NCBI GenBank assembly: GCA_027484445.1
Contig: JAIXSY010000041.1
Span: 62,001-126,000, forward strand
Length of the DNA stretch: 64,000 bases
Reading direction: 5' to 3'
Source: Verrucomicrobiaceae bacterium
Lineage (GTDB): Bacteria; Verrucomicrobiota; Verrucomicrobiia; Verrucomicrobiales; Verrucomicrobiaceae
The notes beneath the pieces were generated by a model that ran no database searches, had not been told where the DNA came from, and saw only the letters and a program-made list of their open reading frames with translations. Positions within the stretch are counted from its first letter, which is position 1, and the number at the start of each line of letters is the position of its first letter. A program made the position numbers and the translations under genes. This document shows, piece by piece, positions 17,344 to 25,708 of the stretch.

Positions 17344-17466
17344 CGTGTTTGGAGATCGTTGAGGTTAAGACTACGGCCTGAATGCACTGGCTTATCATGC
17401 TCTGCTTCCGCTGCTGTGGCAAATCGCCACATTTTCATCGCATCGAGCCGGGTGAATGAAGACGGC

Positions 17467-18786
17467 ATGAACCTCCTCGCCGCCACGCCCATTCCTCGTG
17501 ATCTGCCTTTGCCACTTCCGGTGCCGGAGTGGCTGTTGGTGGTATGCCTCGTTGTCTTTTTTCTCGTTCACATCCTGTTTGTGAATCTCATGGTCGGCGG
17601 ATCGCTGATCGTGGTGGCGCTCGAGTGGATGGGGCTGAAAAACAAGCGCTGGGATGCGCTGGCACATGAGGTGGCGCAGACGATCACGGTGAACAAAAGC
17701 CTCGCCGTCGTGATGGGCATCGGGCCGCTGCTGTGCATCAACCTGCTCTACACGATGCAGTGGTATTCAGCGAACGCGCTCACGGGTCATGCGTGGCTCA
17801 TGATCGTGCCGCTGGTCACTGTGGCTTTCCTGCTGACCTACCTGCATAAATACACTTGGGACATGTGGACGAGCGGCGGCAAAAAGACGCTGCATCAGCT
17901 GACGGGCCTCGGCGCGGCGCTGCTGTTCCTTTTCATCCCGCTGATCTTCCTGGCGAATGTGAACCTCATGCTCTTTCCGAACGAGTGGGAGAAGGTGAAG
18001 GGCTTTTTCTCCAGCCTGAGCATTGGCAATGTGCTGCCGCGTTACCTACACTTCATGGCGGCGAGCGTGGCGATGACCGGCTTGTTCCTTGCGGGATGGT
18101 TTGGCCGCAGGAGCGCCGATCTCTCGCATCTCGATGGCTTCACGCGGCCGGAGCTGCGCAGGCTGTTTTACAAGGTGTGCGCCTATGTGACGCTGGCGCA
18201 GTTCGTCCTCGGGCCGCTGCTTTTGTTCACGCTGCCAGCGGCGGGCATCACGAACGAGCTGTATGTCATCATCTTCAGCGGCGCGGCGGTGGGTTTGCTC
18301 ACGGTGTGGGTGCTGTTTGGCGAGTTGAAGCGTGACGATTCACGCATTGGCAGCCGCTACTGGCTCATCGTGGCGTTGTTTTCCATCGTCGTGCTCGGCA
18401 TGGGTAGCGGACGGCATGTGTATCGGCAAGCAGCGCTGGCTCCGCATCAGGCGGAGATCAAAGAACGCACGGAACGCTATGCCGCGGCGTTGGCGGAGTT
18501 TAACAAAAACCTCGCCGCCGCGCCTGCGCCGACTGAGCAGACCGCCGAGCAGCTCTTCATGAACTGCGCCGCCTGCCATGCGCCGAAGGTGAAGCTCGTG
18601 GGGCCCTCACTCACGGAGATTGCTCAAATCTACGCGGGTAATCCCGACGGCATCGTCGCATGGGCGAAGGCTCCAGGCAAGAAGCGGCCTGAGCTGCCGC
18701 AGATGCCGCCCTTTGCTCATCTCGGTGATGCGAGCCTGCGCAAGATCGCCGAGCTGATGCTGGAAAAAGGCCAAGCCGCGAAGTAG
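17467..18786 (+). CDS. Second CydA-like membrane subunit fused to cytochrome c
   Basis: 439-residue membrane protein with about eight helices and a C-terminal cytochrome c domain (CAACH at residues 367-371, possible distal Met in PQMPPFAHLG). The N-terminal helix FFLVHILFVNLMVGGSL carries H35 in the position of the helix-1 histidine of the other subunit. YLHKYTWDMW and LPRYLHFMAASVAMTGLF add further histidines. It looks like a distant relative of, and probable partner for, the 15248-16696 protein. ATG 17467 is chosen; the frame is open upstream from a TTG at 17359. It ends just before a palindromic repeat and the RegB-type kinase gene. Confidence 0.78.
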   Translation: MNLLAATPIPRDLPLPLPVPEWLLVVCLVVFFLVHILFVNLMVGGSLIVVALEWMGLKNKRWDALAHEVAQTITVNKSLAVVMGIGPLLCINLLYTMQWYSANALTGHAWLMIVPLVTVAFLLTYLHKYTWDMWTSGGKKTLHQLTGLGAALLFLFIPLIFLANVNLMLFPNEWEKVKGFFSSLSIGNVLPRYLHFMAASVAMTGLFLAGWFGRRSADLSHLDGFTRPELRRLFYKVCAYVTLAQFVLGPLLLFTLPAAGITNELYVIIFSGAAVGLLTVWVLFGELKRDDSRIGSRYWLIVALFSIVVLGMGSGRHVYRQAALAPHQAEIKERTERYAAALAEFNKNLAAAPAPTEQTAEQLFMNCAACHAPKVKLVGPSLTEIAQIYAGNPDGIVAWAKAPGKKRPELPQMPPFAHLGDASLRKIAELMLEKGQAAK

Positions 18787-18788
18787 TG

Positions 18789-18833
18789 GGGGCATTCCTG
18801 CCCCCTCCTTCAAAGACGGGCCAGGAATGGCCC
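18789..18833. repeat. REP-like palindromic repeat, copy 2 (inverted)
   Basis: The arms 18789-18800 and 18822-18833 are nearly perfect inverted repeats. The reverse complement of this block carries the same CATTCCTGGCCCGTCT core and AAGG spacer as 15111-15150, so it is the same element in opposite orientation. An ATG at 18827 inside it is not taken as a start. Confidence 0.65.
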
Positions 18834-18841
18834 GAATACTT

Positions 18842-20137
18842 ATGCCTCACGCCACTCATCTCAATCTTACACCACCTCGCTGGCGGCGGTGGCTCGGATT
18901 GAGCGAGGTGTGGGCGGGTGGAGCGCTCTCGGCTCGTGTCCTCGTGCTGCTGCGCTGGCTTGCAGCCATAGGCCAGGGCCTCACGCTCTACATCGTGTGG
19001 CGGCTCGGTGTGGAGGTGCCGTGGTGGCAATGCGGTGGCGCGGTGGTGCTGACACTGATCACGAACGCGCTGCTCGAATGGTGGCTGCGGCAGATCCGCT
19101 GGGAGATGAAGGATGGCTTCTTTCACCTCGTCGTGTGGGATGCGCTCACGCTCACGTTTCTGCTGCACTGGACGGGCGGGCTGGGGAATCCCTTCGCGTT
19201 GTTTTACCTCGTGCAGCTCACGCTCGCGGCGGTGGCGCTGCGGGCCTCGGCGGTGGTCGGTCTTGGTCTGCTCACCACGCTGGCCTGTGGCTGGCTTTGG
19301 CAAAAAGCGCTGCCGCTGCGGATGATGGATGGCTCCGCGGTGCCGGAAGAAAGACTCACGCAGGGCTTTTTCATCGCGCTGGTGCTCGCGGGTGGCTTTG
19401 TGCTCACGTTGCTGCTCGCGTTGCGACGTCGCTCGCATCGTTTGCAAAAGGAGCGCGAGCGCCTGCGTCGCGAGCTGGATGCCCGCGAGCGTTTTCTCTC
19501 CGTCGCAGCACTCGCCACGGGTTTCGCGCATGAGCTGGGCACACCCCTCGGCACCATCGCACTCGCGGCGGAGGAAATGAAAGCGCAGCCGGATGCAGAA
19601 ACCGCCGCCATCATTCTACGCGAAGCCGAGCGGTGCCAAAAAGTGCTGCAACGCCTGCGCGAGCTCGGCCAGGAGGCCACCGGACGCTCCACCGAGCCCT
19701 GCATCGTCTGGCGCACCGTCGAGGCCACGTTGAACGAACTGCCCGAAACGCAGCGAGCACGCGTGAAGCTCGAATTGAAGGCCAAAGATGCCCCCGTGGC
19801 CTGTGCGGGTCTGCGCGAGGCTTTGCTCGTGCTTTTGCGCAATGCGCTGCTTGCGTCCGCCGATGAGGAAAAGGTCGTTTTGCGGGTCGAGACGGCTTCG
19901 GAAGCCCTGCGCTTCATCGTCGAAGATCGCGGCACCGGATTTAGCGACGAGATGCTGCGCCACTGGGGCGAGCCTTTTCGCAGCACGCGTGATCCCGGCA
20001 GCGGCATGGGCCTTGGCTTGTTTTTTGTGCGCCGGCTCGCCGCATCGATGCAGGGCAGCATCGAAGTCGAAAACCTCGCCACCGGCGGTGCCCGCGTGAC
20101 GCTGACCTTGCCGCAACTCACCTCGGCTCCATCATGA
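18842..20137 (+). CDS. RegB/PrrB-type redox sensor histidine kinase
   Basis: 431-residue membrane kinase. The N-terminal half has about six transmembrane helices, including TGGLGNPFALFYL (residues 111-123), the segment conserved in RegB/PrrB and tied there to quinone sensing. The H-box GFAHELGTPLGTIA has the phosphorylated H230. A cysteine in EAERCQKVL (C265) lies 35 residues later, as does the redox-active cysteine of RegB. ATPase boxes follow: LLRNALLAS, VEDRGTGF and GSGMGLGLFF. The gene overlaps its regulator by four bases. Its place after the cytochrome genes suggests respiratory control (inference). ATG 18842 is preferred over ATG 18827, which lies within a repeat. Confidence 0.88.
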   Translation: MPHATHLNLTPPRWRRWLGLSEVWAGGALSARVLVLLRWLAAIGQGLTLYIVWRLGVEVPWWQCGGAVVLTLITNALLEWWLRQIRWEMKDGFFHLVVWDALTLTFLLHWTGGLGNPFALFYLVQLTLAAVALRASAVVGLGLLTTLACGWLWQKALPLRMMDGSAVPEERLTQGFFIALVLAGGFVLTLLLALRRRSHRLQKERERLRRELDARERFLSVAALATGFAHELGTPLGTIALAAEEMKAQPDAETAAIILREAERCQKVLQRLRELGQEATGRSTEPCIVWRTVEATLNELPETQRARVKLELKAKDAPVACAGLREALLVLLRNALLASADEEKVVLRVETASEALRFIVEDRGTGFSDEMLRHWGEPFRSTRDPGSGMGLGLFFVRRLAASMQGSIEVENLATGGARVTLTLPQLTSAPS

Positions 20138-20658
20138 ACGTGCTCCTCATTGAAGATGACGACGGCTTTCGGGCCACGCTGGCGCTCGCGTTGCGGCGTC
20201 GCGGCTGCGACGTGCTGCAAGCCGCTGGCAAGCATGAGGCGCTCGGCCTTGTCGAGGCCGGTGGCATCGACGCCATCGTGCTCGACATGCGCCTCGGTGC
20301 CGTGGACGGCATGACTTTGATCCCCACGCTGCGTGCGAAGTTGCCGCAGGTCCGCCTCATCGTGCTCACCGGCTATGGCAGCATCCCCGGCGCTCTCGAA
20401 GCCATGCGCCTCGGAGCCGATGACTACCTGCTGAAGCCCGCCAGCGCCGATCAAGTGCTCGCCGCGCTGCAAGGCCGAGCCAGCACCTCACCCCGCCCCT
20501 CCGCCAACGACGTGCCCAGCCTCGCCCGCCTCGAATGGGAGCACATCCAGCGCGTCCTGCACGATTGCGACGGCAACATCTCCCACACCGCCGAAGCCCT
20601 CGGCATCGACCGGCGCACGCTGCAGCGCAAACTCGCCAAGATGCCGCCGGAGATCTGA
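20134..20658 (+). CDS. RegA/PrrA-type response regulator
   Basis: 174-residue two-component regulator. The receiver has acidic pair EDDD at 7-10, phospho-acceptor D51 in AIVLDMRL, T/GYGSIPGALEAMRLGADDYLLKP with the conserved Lys, then a linker rich in Ser/Pro. The C-terminal Fis-type helix-turn-helix reads LEWEHIQRVLHDCDGNISHTAEALGIDRRTLQRKL, the form seen in RegA/ActR. It is coupled to the kinase gene by ATGA. Likely targets are the adjacent cytochrome genes, but no operator was identified. Confidence 0.9.
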   Translation: MNVLLIEDDDGFRATLALALRRRGCDVLQAAGKHEALGLVEAGGIDAIVLDMRLGAVDGMTLIPTLRAKLPQVRLIVLTGYGSIPGALEAMRLGADDYLLKPASADQVLAALQGRASTSPRPSANDVPSLARLEWEHIQRVLHDCDGNISHTAEALGIDRRTLQRKLAKMPPEI

Positions 20659-20681
20659 AACTCGAATTTAAGCTCGGCGAA

Positions 20682-21524
20682 CTACTTTGCCCGTTGCTCC
20701 ATCACGGCACTGAGTTTTTTTCCCCAACCTGCGACGTAGTCACTGTGCATGTGGTTGAGCAAGGCCACGACTTCGGGTGCAGCGGTGGCAGGGTTGCCGG
20801 CTTTGGGGAAGGGCGGCTGCGGATCGTATTCGGCGAGGAGCTGCACGCCCTGCGCATAGAAGTCGCCACGGTATTGACGCAGCAGTTCAAAACCGAGATC
20901 AAGCCCGGCGGTGACGCCGCCGCACGTGATGCGGTTGACGTCGATGACGACGCGTTGCTTCACGGGCTCGGCACCGACAATAGGCAGCAAATCAAGCGTC
21001 TGCCAGTGGCTGGTAGCGCGGCGGCCTTTGAGCAAACCCGCAGCGCCAAGAATGAGTCCGCCCGTGCAGATGCCACCGGCCATTGTGGAGGCTTCACCTG
21101 TGTGGCGAACGAAGTCGAGGAGCGCGGGGTTTTCAATCGCCTGCACGGTGCCTGCGGTGCCGCCGGGGATGAGTAGGAGGTCGGGTTTGTCAGGGCATTG
21201 ATCAAAGCTGAGCTGCGGGCTGACGGTGAAGCCGCTCTCACTCGGCACGGGATCAAGCGTGGCGGCGATGAACTTCACACTGGCTCCGGTCATGCCAGCG
21301 AGCACGTAATGTGGTGCGATGGCATCCAGCGCGGTGAAGCCTGGATAGAGCAGGATGAGGATCTTTTCCTTGCCGGGTTTGAGCAGCGCCACGACATCGG
21401 CATGAGCTTTGTCTGCATCGGCGGCAGTGCTTTTCGTGGTGACAAAGAGGCTGCTGGCAGCGGTCAAGGAGCGGAGGAAATCGCGACGGGTCTGGTGGTC
21501 CAAATTCGCTAAAGGTGGGGACAT
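20682..21524 (-). CDS. DJ-1/PfpI family protein with Tat-type signal
   Basis: 280-residue protein with an N-terminal twin-arginine stretch (TRRDFLRSLTAASS), indicating export. It is followed by a DJ-1/PfpI domain: ILILLYPGFTALDAIAPHYVL, LLLIPGGTAGTVQAI and the nucleophile elbow AGGICTGGLILGAAGLLKGRRATSHW, with catalytic C153. This last block resembles isonitrile hydratase and related amidotransferase-like proteins. The substrate is unknown. The mature protein would act outside the cytoplasm, unusual for the isonitrile hydratase branch. It is convergent with the RegA-type gene and shares direction with the downstream secreted gene. Confidence 0.82.
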   Translation of the reverse strand: MSPPLANLDHQTRRDFLRSLTAASSLFVTTKSTAADADKAHADVVALLKPGKEKILILLYPGFTALDAIAPHYVLAGMTGASVKFIAATLDPVPSESGFTVSPQLSFDQCPDKPDLLLIPGGTAGTVQAIENPALLDFVRHTGEASTMAGGICTGGLILGAAGLLKGRRATSHWQTLDLLPIVGAEPVKQRVVIDVNRITCGGVTAGLDLGFELLRQYRGDFYAQGVQLLAEYDPQPPFPKAGNPATAAPEVVALLNHMHSDYVAGWGKKLSAVMEQRAK

Positions 21525-21544
21525 GGTCGGGTGTAAGGCGTTGG

Positions 21545-22483
21545 TTATTCTTCCAGCAGTCGGTAAAAGCGCCTCTCAGTGGACGACGGGGCGGTGGGTG
21601 TGAGCGGTGGGCCGGCATCGGTCCACTGGATGAGCTGTTCCTTGCCTGTGACTTTCGGGCCGACGGTGATCCAGTTCAGCAGATCGGTGGAATACTGAAG
21701 TTGGTAGGAGGCGTTGCCTTTGCCGATGACTTCGATTCGCATACTATCTGCGGTAAAGCTCGATGCTGCTGGTGTGCGAGGCGGTGTAATGGCGGCGATG
21801 GGGGTCTCGACACGAAATTCACCGACATCTTTGCCGCGATCTCCGGGCAGAAAGAACTGATCCATCTCATAGGAAATGGTGAGGTCACCCGCGATGACGA
21901 GTTTCCCGGCGCTGGCAGTAACGACGACATTCTTGGTTTCAAAGGCAGGCACGCCTGGAAAATCGAAGTTGTTCACAAAGACCCAGCCACGATTCGGCAG
22001 CGTGTTTCCTGCTGGCAGGTTGTAACGGAAGGTGAAGTCGCCGAGCAAGAAAACGCCGGTGAAATCACCGACAAAACGAAGCACTCCGGTGAGGCCTATT
22101 TCCCCCAAGGCAGTGCCGGTGACGTTGGCGGGATCATAGGAGAAGGTGCTCACTTTCCGGGTGCGTCCAGCCAGGTTGGTGACGGTGCTGCCATTGATCT
22201 CATACTTCAAATAAGTCGTGGGGATGGCGCTAAAGGTCGGGACGATGTGATCACTCAAAATCTGCGCCCGCGTGCGATTCCGGTCCGCATTGCCTTGGAA
22301 GAACTCTTCGAGAATCATCCCGCCGATGGCTGGATCGGAGCCGACGTTCAAAGCGGCGAGAGCTACGGGATCGAAATCAAAAATGACGGAACCTTCACGG
22401 ACGTTGATCGTAGCGGCTGGTGTTGTGGAAACGAGTCCTAGTGTCATCAGAGGCAGCAGCAGATGGAGGATGCGCGAGTTCAT
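21545..22483 (-). CDS. Secreted paralogue A (YRL-type C-terminus)
   Basis: 312-residue secreted protein, family not recognised. The signal peptide is MNSRILHLLLPLMTLGLVSTTPA. The mature domain has the pattern shared with the genes at 24806, 25705 and 28667: a short beta start GSVIFDFDPVALAAL, then TGTALGEIGLTGVL, LGDFTFRYN, GWVFVNN, FETKNVVVTA and IAGDLTISYEM. The C-terminal ~70 residues (YQLQYSTDLLNWITVG to RRFYRLLEE) are the beta module with an RFxRL end common in secreted Verrucomicrobia proteins, absent from the two PEP-CTERM paralogues. It lies 12 bp downstream of the TonB receptor gene and is probably cotranscribed with it. Confidence 0.72.
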   Translation of the reverse strand: MNSRILHLLLPLMTLGLVSTTPAATINVREGSVIFDFDPVALAALNVGSDPAIGGMILEEFFQGNADRNRTRAQILSDHIVPTFSAIPTTYLKYEINGSTVTNLAGRTRKVSTFSYDPANVTGTALGEIGLTGVLRFVGDFTGVFLLGDFTFRYNLPAGNTLPNRGWVFVNNFDFPGVPAFETKNVVVTASAGKLVIAGDLTISYEMDQFFLPGDRGKDVGEFRVETPIAAITPPRTPAASSFTADSMRIEVIGKGNASYQLQYSTDLLNWITVGPKVTGKEQLIQWTDAGPPLTPTAPSSTERRFYRLLEE

Positions 22484-22495
22484 GACAGGTGCGTT

Positions 22496-24754
22496 TTAGA
22501 AGATCGTGGAAAGCGTGAGGCCGATGGAAAGCGGTCGCGCTGGAGCTACCACATCCTCGCCGAGATACGGGTAGGGCTCGTAGTAGAATTGATTGGTGAG
22601 ATTGGTGATCGAGAACAGGGCTTTGAAGGCCTTGCGCTCATACGAGACCTGGGCGTCGGCGACATAGTAGGCCTCCGTGAAGTAGTCGTTGGTGAAGCTG
22701 ACAGGACGCCTCGATCCAGCGGTGACGCCGATGCCGAGACCCAGGCCTTTGAGTGCGCCTTCACGGAAGCGGTAGCGTGCGGCGAGGCGTCCGCTGTGCT
22801 CGGGCACACGCGGCAGTTTTTTGCCGATCCGGTCAATGTTTTGGCCGACGGTGGCGACTTTGTTGACCACATCTTCGGTGACGATGGCGTCGGTGTAGGC
22901 ATAGGCGAAGAGCAGCGAAAAAGAAGGTGTGGGCTCCCATGCGAGATCGAGTTCCACGCCCTGGGCTCGCTGCTGTCCGATCTGGACGGTGGAGCCGGGG
23001 ATAAAGGGATTGGCCGTGGGCACGTTTTCGCGGATGAGCTGGTAGGCGGCGAGCGTGCCAGAGAGGCCGAGGTCGTCATTCACGAGCTTGAATCCGCCTT
23101 CCATCATAGTCGAGGACTCAGGTACGGGCGGTTCTTTGCCGGTGTAGTTCAGCACGCCGCGATAGCCTTCTGAATACGCGCCAAACATGGAGACGCCGCC
23201 TGCGATGTCGATCACTGCACCGATGCGAGGGGCAATCTCCAGATAGTCTTTTTGGTAGGCTGTCGGTGCGCCGAGCGTGTTCTTGGTCGTGTATTGATGA
23301 TCCAAGGCGAGGCTGATGACACGCAGCCCGGCCAGAACATGGACACGATCAAAGACCGTCATGTGATCCTGAATGTAGCCGCCCATGGTGCGGAAGCGGT
23401 TGCTCGTCTGGTCGATGATGTCCGGCTGCACGTAATGTAGCGTGCTGCCTGGCGAGGCGAAGTCGATGAAGCCAAACCTGGCGGCGATCACAGTGTCTGG
23501 GATTGGTCCAGGGATGGGAATGCGCAGATGACTGAAGCCGAGTCCGGCGGAGTTTGTGGTGAAGTCGATGTCGCCACCGAGCACGACTTCATGCTTCGTC
23601 GGTCCGAGTTCGAAACGCTTCGTGAGCCAGCCGTTGATGGTCCATTGTTCGACCTCGGAGGGCAGATAACCACTGAGCACGGGATACACATTCGGCGTGG
23701 CATTCAGCGGCGACTGGGCACTGGCAAAGGTGTAGATGGAGTACTCCTCGAAGCTGCTGTGGAAGTACTGCGCGGTCAGATTCACATCGAGACTCTCTGA
23801 GAACGAGTGCTTCAAAGCAGCGACGATGCGCGTGTTTCGGATCTCACTTTCTGGCGCATCCTCGGCACCCGTGAAGCGGTAAGGATCGACGGACGGTCCC
23901 GTGTAGGGCGCGTTGTTGTTCGTGGCTGGCGGCAGCACCAGCGCGGCGGGCAGGCCGGAGTATTCCAGCATCTTCAGATTGCTCAATTGGGCACGCAGAG
24001 TGAAGACGGTGTCGGGTGTGATCTCCCAGCGCAGAGTGGGATTCACCGACCAGCGCTTTTGCCCCGTGACGTCGATATGACTGCCTGCGGACTCATAGTC
24101 GCCGGTGATGCGCAGAGACAGAGAGCCATCATCCGTCAGCGGCAGGTTGAGATCAGCAAAGGGATTGATCGTGCCCCAGCTTCCGGTTCGCAGGCCGAGC
24201 GTGTGTTGCTGGATGGGTTGTGGATCGACGGAGACGACATTGATGATGCCGCCGAGCGGTGAACCTACACCACCGCCGAAGAGCGCTGCCGTGGGGCCTT
24301 TGATCACTTCCACGGACTCCACATTGATGACAGTCGCTGGATCAGTGGTCGCCGTGGTGCTGTAGGCGGGCATGCCATCGGCATACACATCGGCTGAAAA
24401 GCCACGCACCAGCGGACTTAGGATCAGCGTTTGATACGTCTTCACCGGCACGACGCCGGAGACATTGACGAGCGTGTCTGCGAGATTTTGTACGTCCTGC
24501 TCCTTCATCATCTGTCTCGGGATGACGATGATGGACTGCGGCACACGATTCAGCGGCGCATTCGTCCGAGTCGCGGTGCTGATGCGCGGGCTCCAGGCCG
24601 TCTCGCGTTCAGCCGTGATCACAATGGGCTCTAGCTCGGTCGCTTCTGCGGGCGGTGGTTTCGCTTCTTCTTCAGCCGCCAGAGACAGCAGAGCCACACC
24701 AAGCAAGCTCATCGTCAGAAGCAGGCTTGGCGACTGAGAGCAGCGTCCTTGCAT
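22496..24754 (-). CDS. TonB-dependent receptor, siderophore type
   Basis: 752-residue outer-membrane receptor. A signal peptide (LLLTMSLLGVALLSLAA) precedes a TonB-box-like segment EPIVITAE. The plug domain follows (VPQSIIVIPRQMMKEQ, LADTLVNVSGVV, VESVEVIKGPTAALFGGG, PLGGIINVVS), then a 22-strand-type barrel ending in the C-terminal aromatic ...PLSIGLTLSTIF. The plug motifs match FhuA/FpvA-like siderophore receptors, so ferric chelate import is likely, but other metals or chelates are possible. No ABC importer or TonB/ExbBD is adjacent. It is transcribed with paralogue A and lies beside paralogues B and C. Confidence 0.9.
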   Translation of the reverse strand: MQGRCSQSPSLLLTMSLLGVALLSLAAEEEAKPPPAEATELEPIVITAERETAWSPRISTATRTNAPLNRVPQSIIVIPRQMMKEQDVQNLADTLVNVSGVVPVKTYQTLILSPLVRGFSADVYADGMPAYSTTATTDPATVINVESVEVIKGPTAALFGGGVGSPLGGIINVVSVDPQPIQQHTLGLRTGSWGTINPFADLNLPLTDDGSLSLRITGDYESAGSHIDVTGQKRWSVNPTLRWEITPDTVFTLRAQLSNLKMLEYSGLPAALVLPPATNNNAPYTGPSVDPYRFTGAEDAPESEIRNTRIVAALKHSFSESLDVNLTAQYFHSSFEEYSIYTFASAQSPLNATPNVYPVLSGYLPSEVEQWTINGWLTKRFELGPTKHEVVLGGDIDFTTNSAGLGFSHLRIPIPGPIPDTVIAARFGFIDFASPGSTLHYVQPDIIDQTSNRFRTMGGYIQDHMTVFDRVHVLAGLRVISLALDHQYTTKNTLGAPTAYQKDYLEIAPRIGAVIDIAGGVSMFGAYSEGYRGVLNYTGKEPPVPESSTMMEGGFKLVNDDLGLSGTLAAYQLIRENVPTANPFIPGSTVQIGQQRAQGVELDLAWEPTPSFSLLFAYAYTDAIVTEDVVNKVATVGQNIDRIGKKLPRVPEHSGRLAARYRFREGALKGLGLGIGVTAGSRRPVSFTNDYFTEAYYVADAQVSYERKAFKALFSITNLTNQFYYEPYPYLGEDVVAPARPLSIGLTLSTIF

Positions 24755-24805
24755 ACGGCATGATGGCAGTGCCCTCCACAGCGTGGCAGTTGCCGAGAAT
24801 GATGA

Positions 24806-25708
24806 TCAGCAGCGGCGGCGGCGCATGAAAACCGCAGCGATACCCAACATGGAAAAGATAATGCGTGAGGGCTCGGGGACCCCAGCAGTGAACCCAGAGA
24901 AGCTGAAGGTGCCCACTTTGAGGTTCGGGTTCATGAGCGTGTAGCTCTCCCAGGTGGCAGTGTTCTCATTGTAAGGATCAGGACTGGTTCCATCTGAACT
25001 CCACAGCTCCCCTTGCAGCGAGAGTCCGCTCGCAGAGACTGACATGGAGGTGATTTTCGTGTCAAAGATATCTCCGATGCCGCCGAGTTGGTTGGCAAAC
25101 ACCCAGCCGCTGTATCCGAGACTCACGCGGGACGCATCGTAGCGAAGCGAGAGATCCCCCCAACTGACCCATGCTCCTCCTGAGTCCATGATCGCATCGT
25201 TGGCAAACCACCATGCCGAGACCCCATTCGTCTGCACCAGACCTTCAGCAGTGCCAATCAGATTGGTTGGATCATACGAAAGATCCGTCGAGAGACGGTT
25301 TCGGCCAGCGGAGTTAAGAATCGTATCGGCTCCGTTCACGGTGAGGTTCTCAGTAGGAGACTGCACCGGATACAGAGGATCCAGCGTGGCACGGTTATCT
25401 CGAAAATTCGGCTGACGAGGATTGCCCGATGTCGTGGTGAATGGGAGGGGCCGGAAAGCTTGCGGCTGTTTGGCGATGAAGTTTGGACCTGCCCCAACCG
25501 TCTCCGATGCCTGCCAGTAGCGTCCATACCTCATGAAATCACCGTCCCCGGCCAAAAGTCCTGCGTTGGAATTGGCCGTATTCGCGAACACGGCTCCATC
25601 GTACGTGATGCTCAAAGTGCCACCAACCAGTGACACCACTGCTGAGACAGCAGGCGTTGTGCTCAACAGGAGAGCGGGGAAGATAAAAAGCAAAGAGGGG
25701 AGTTTCAT
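24806..25708 (-). CDS. Secreted paralogue B with PEP-CTERM tail
   Basis: 300-residue secreted protein. Signal peptide: MKLPSLLFIFPALLLSTTPAVSA. The core fits the shared family: GGTLSITYDGAVFA, a longer insert (RYGRYWQASETVGAG...), GTAEGLVQTNG, WGDLSLRYD, GWVFANQLGG, FDTKITSMSVSASGLSLQGEL and VGTFSFS. The C-terminus is a PEP-CTERM signal: VPEPSRIIFSMLGIAAVF then MRRRRC. Such tails are recognised by exosortase and anchor or release the protein at the surface. It overlaps the stop of paralogue C by four bases. Probably a surface-exposed binding protein; ligand unknown. Confidence 0.75.
   Translation of the reverse strand: MKLPSLLFIFPALLLSTTPAVSAVVSLVGGTLSITYDGAVFANTANSNAGLLAGDGDFMRYGRYWQASETVGAGPNFIAKQPQAFRPLPFTTTSGNPRQPNFRDNRATLDPLYPVQSPTENLTVNGADTILNSAGRNRLSTDLSYDPTNLIGTAEGLVQTNGVSAWWFANDAIMDSGGAWVSWGDLSLRYDASRVSLGYSGWVFANQLGGIGDIFDTKITSMSVSASGLSLQGELWSSDGTSPDPYNENTATWESYTLMNPNLKVGTFSFSGFTAGVPEPSRIIFSMLGIAAVFMRRRRC

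Noticed and set aside
19204..20472. 422-codon minus-strand frame over the RegB/RegA genes
   Set aside because: Ser/Arg-rich low-information sequence; the kinase and regulator on the other strand have full motif sets.
21515..23173. Plus-strand frames opposite paralogue A and the TonB receptor
   Set aside because: No motif, no ribosome site, and they overlap genes with signal peptides and barrel/plug motifs.
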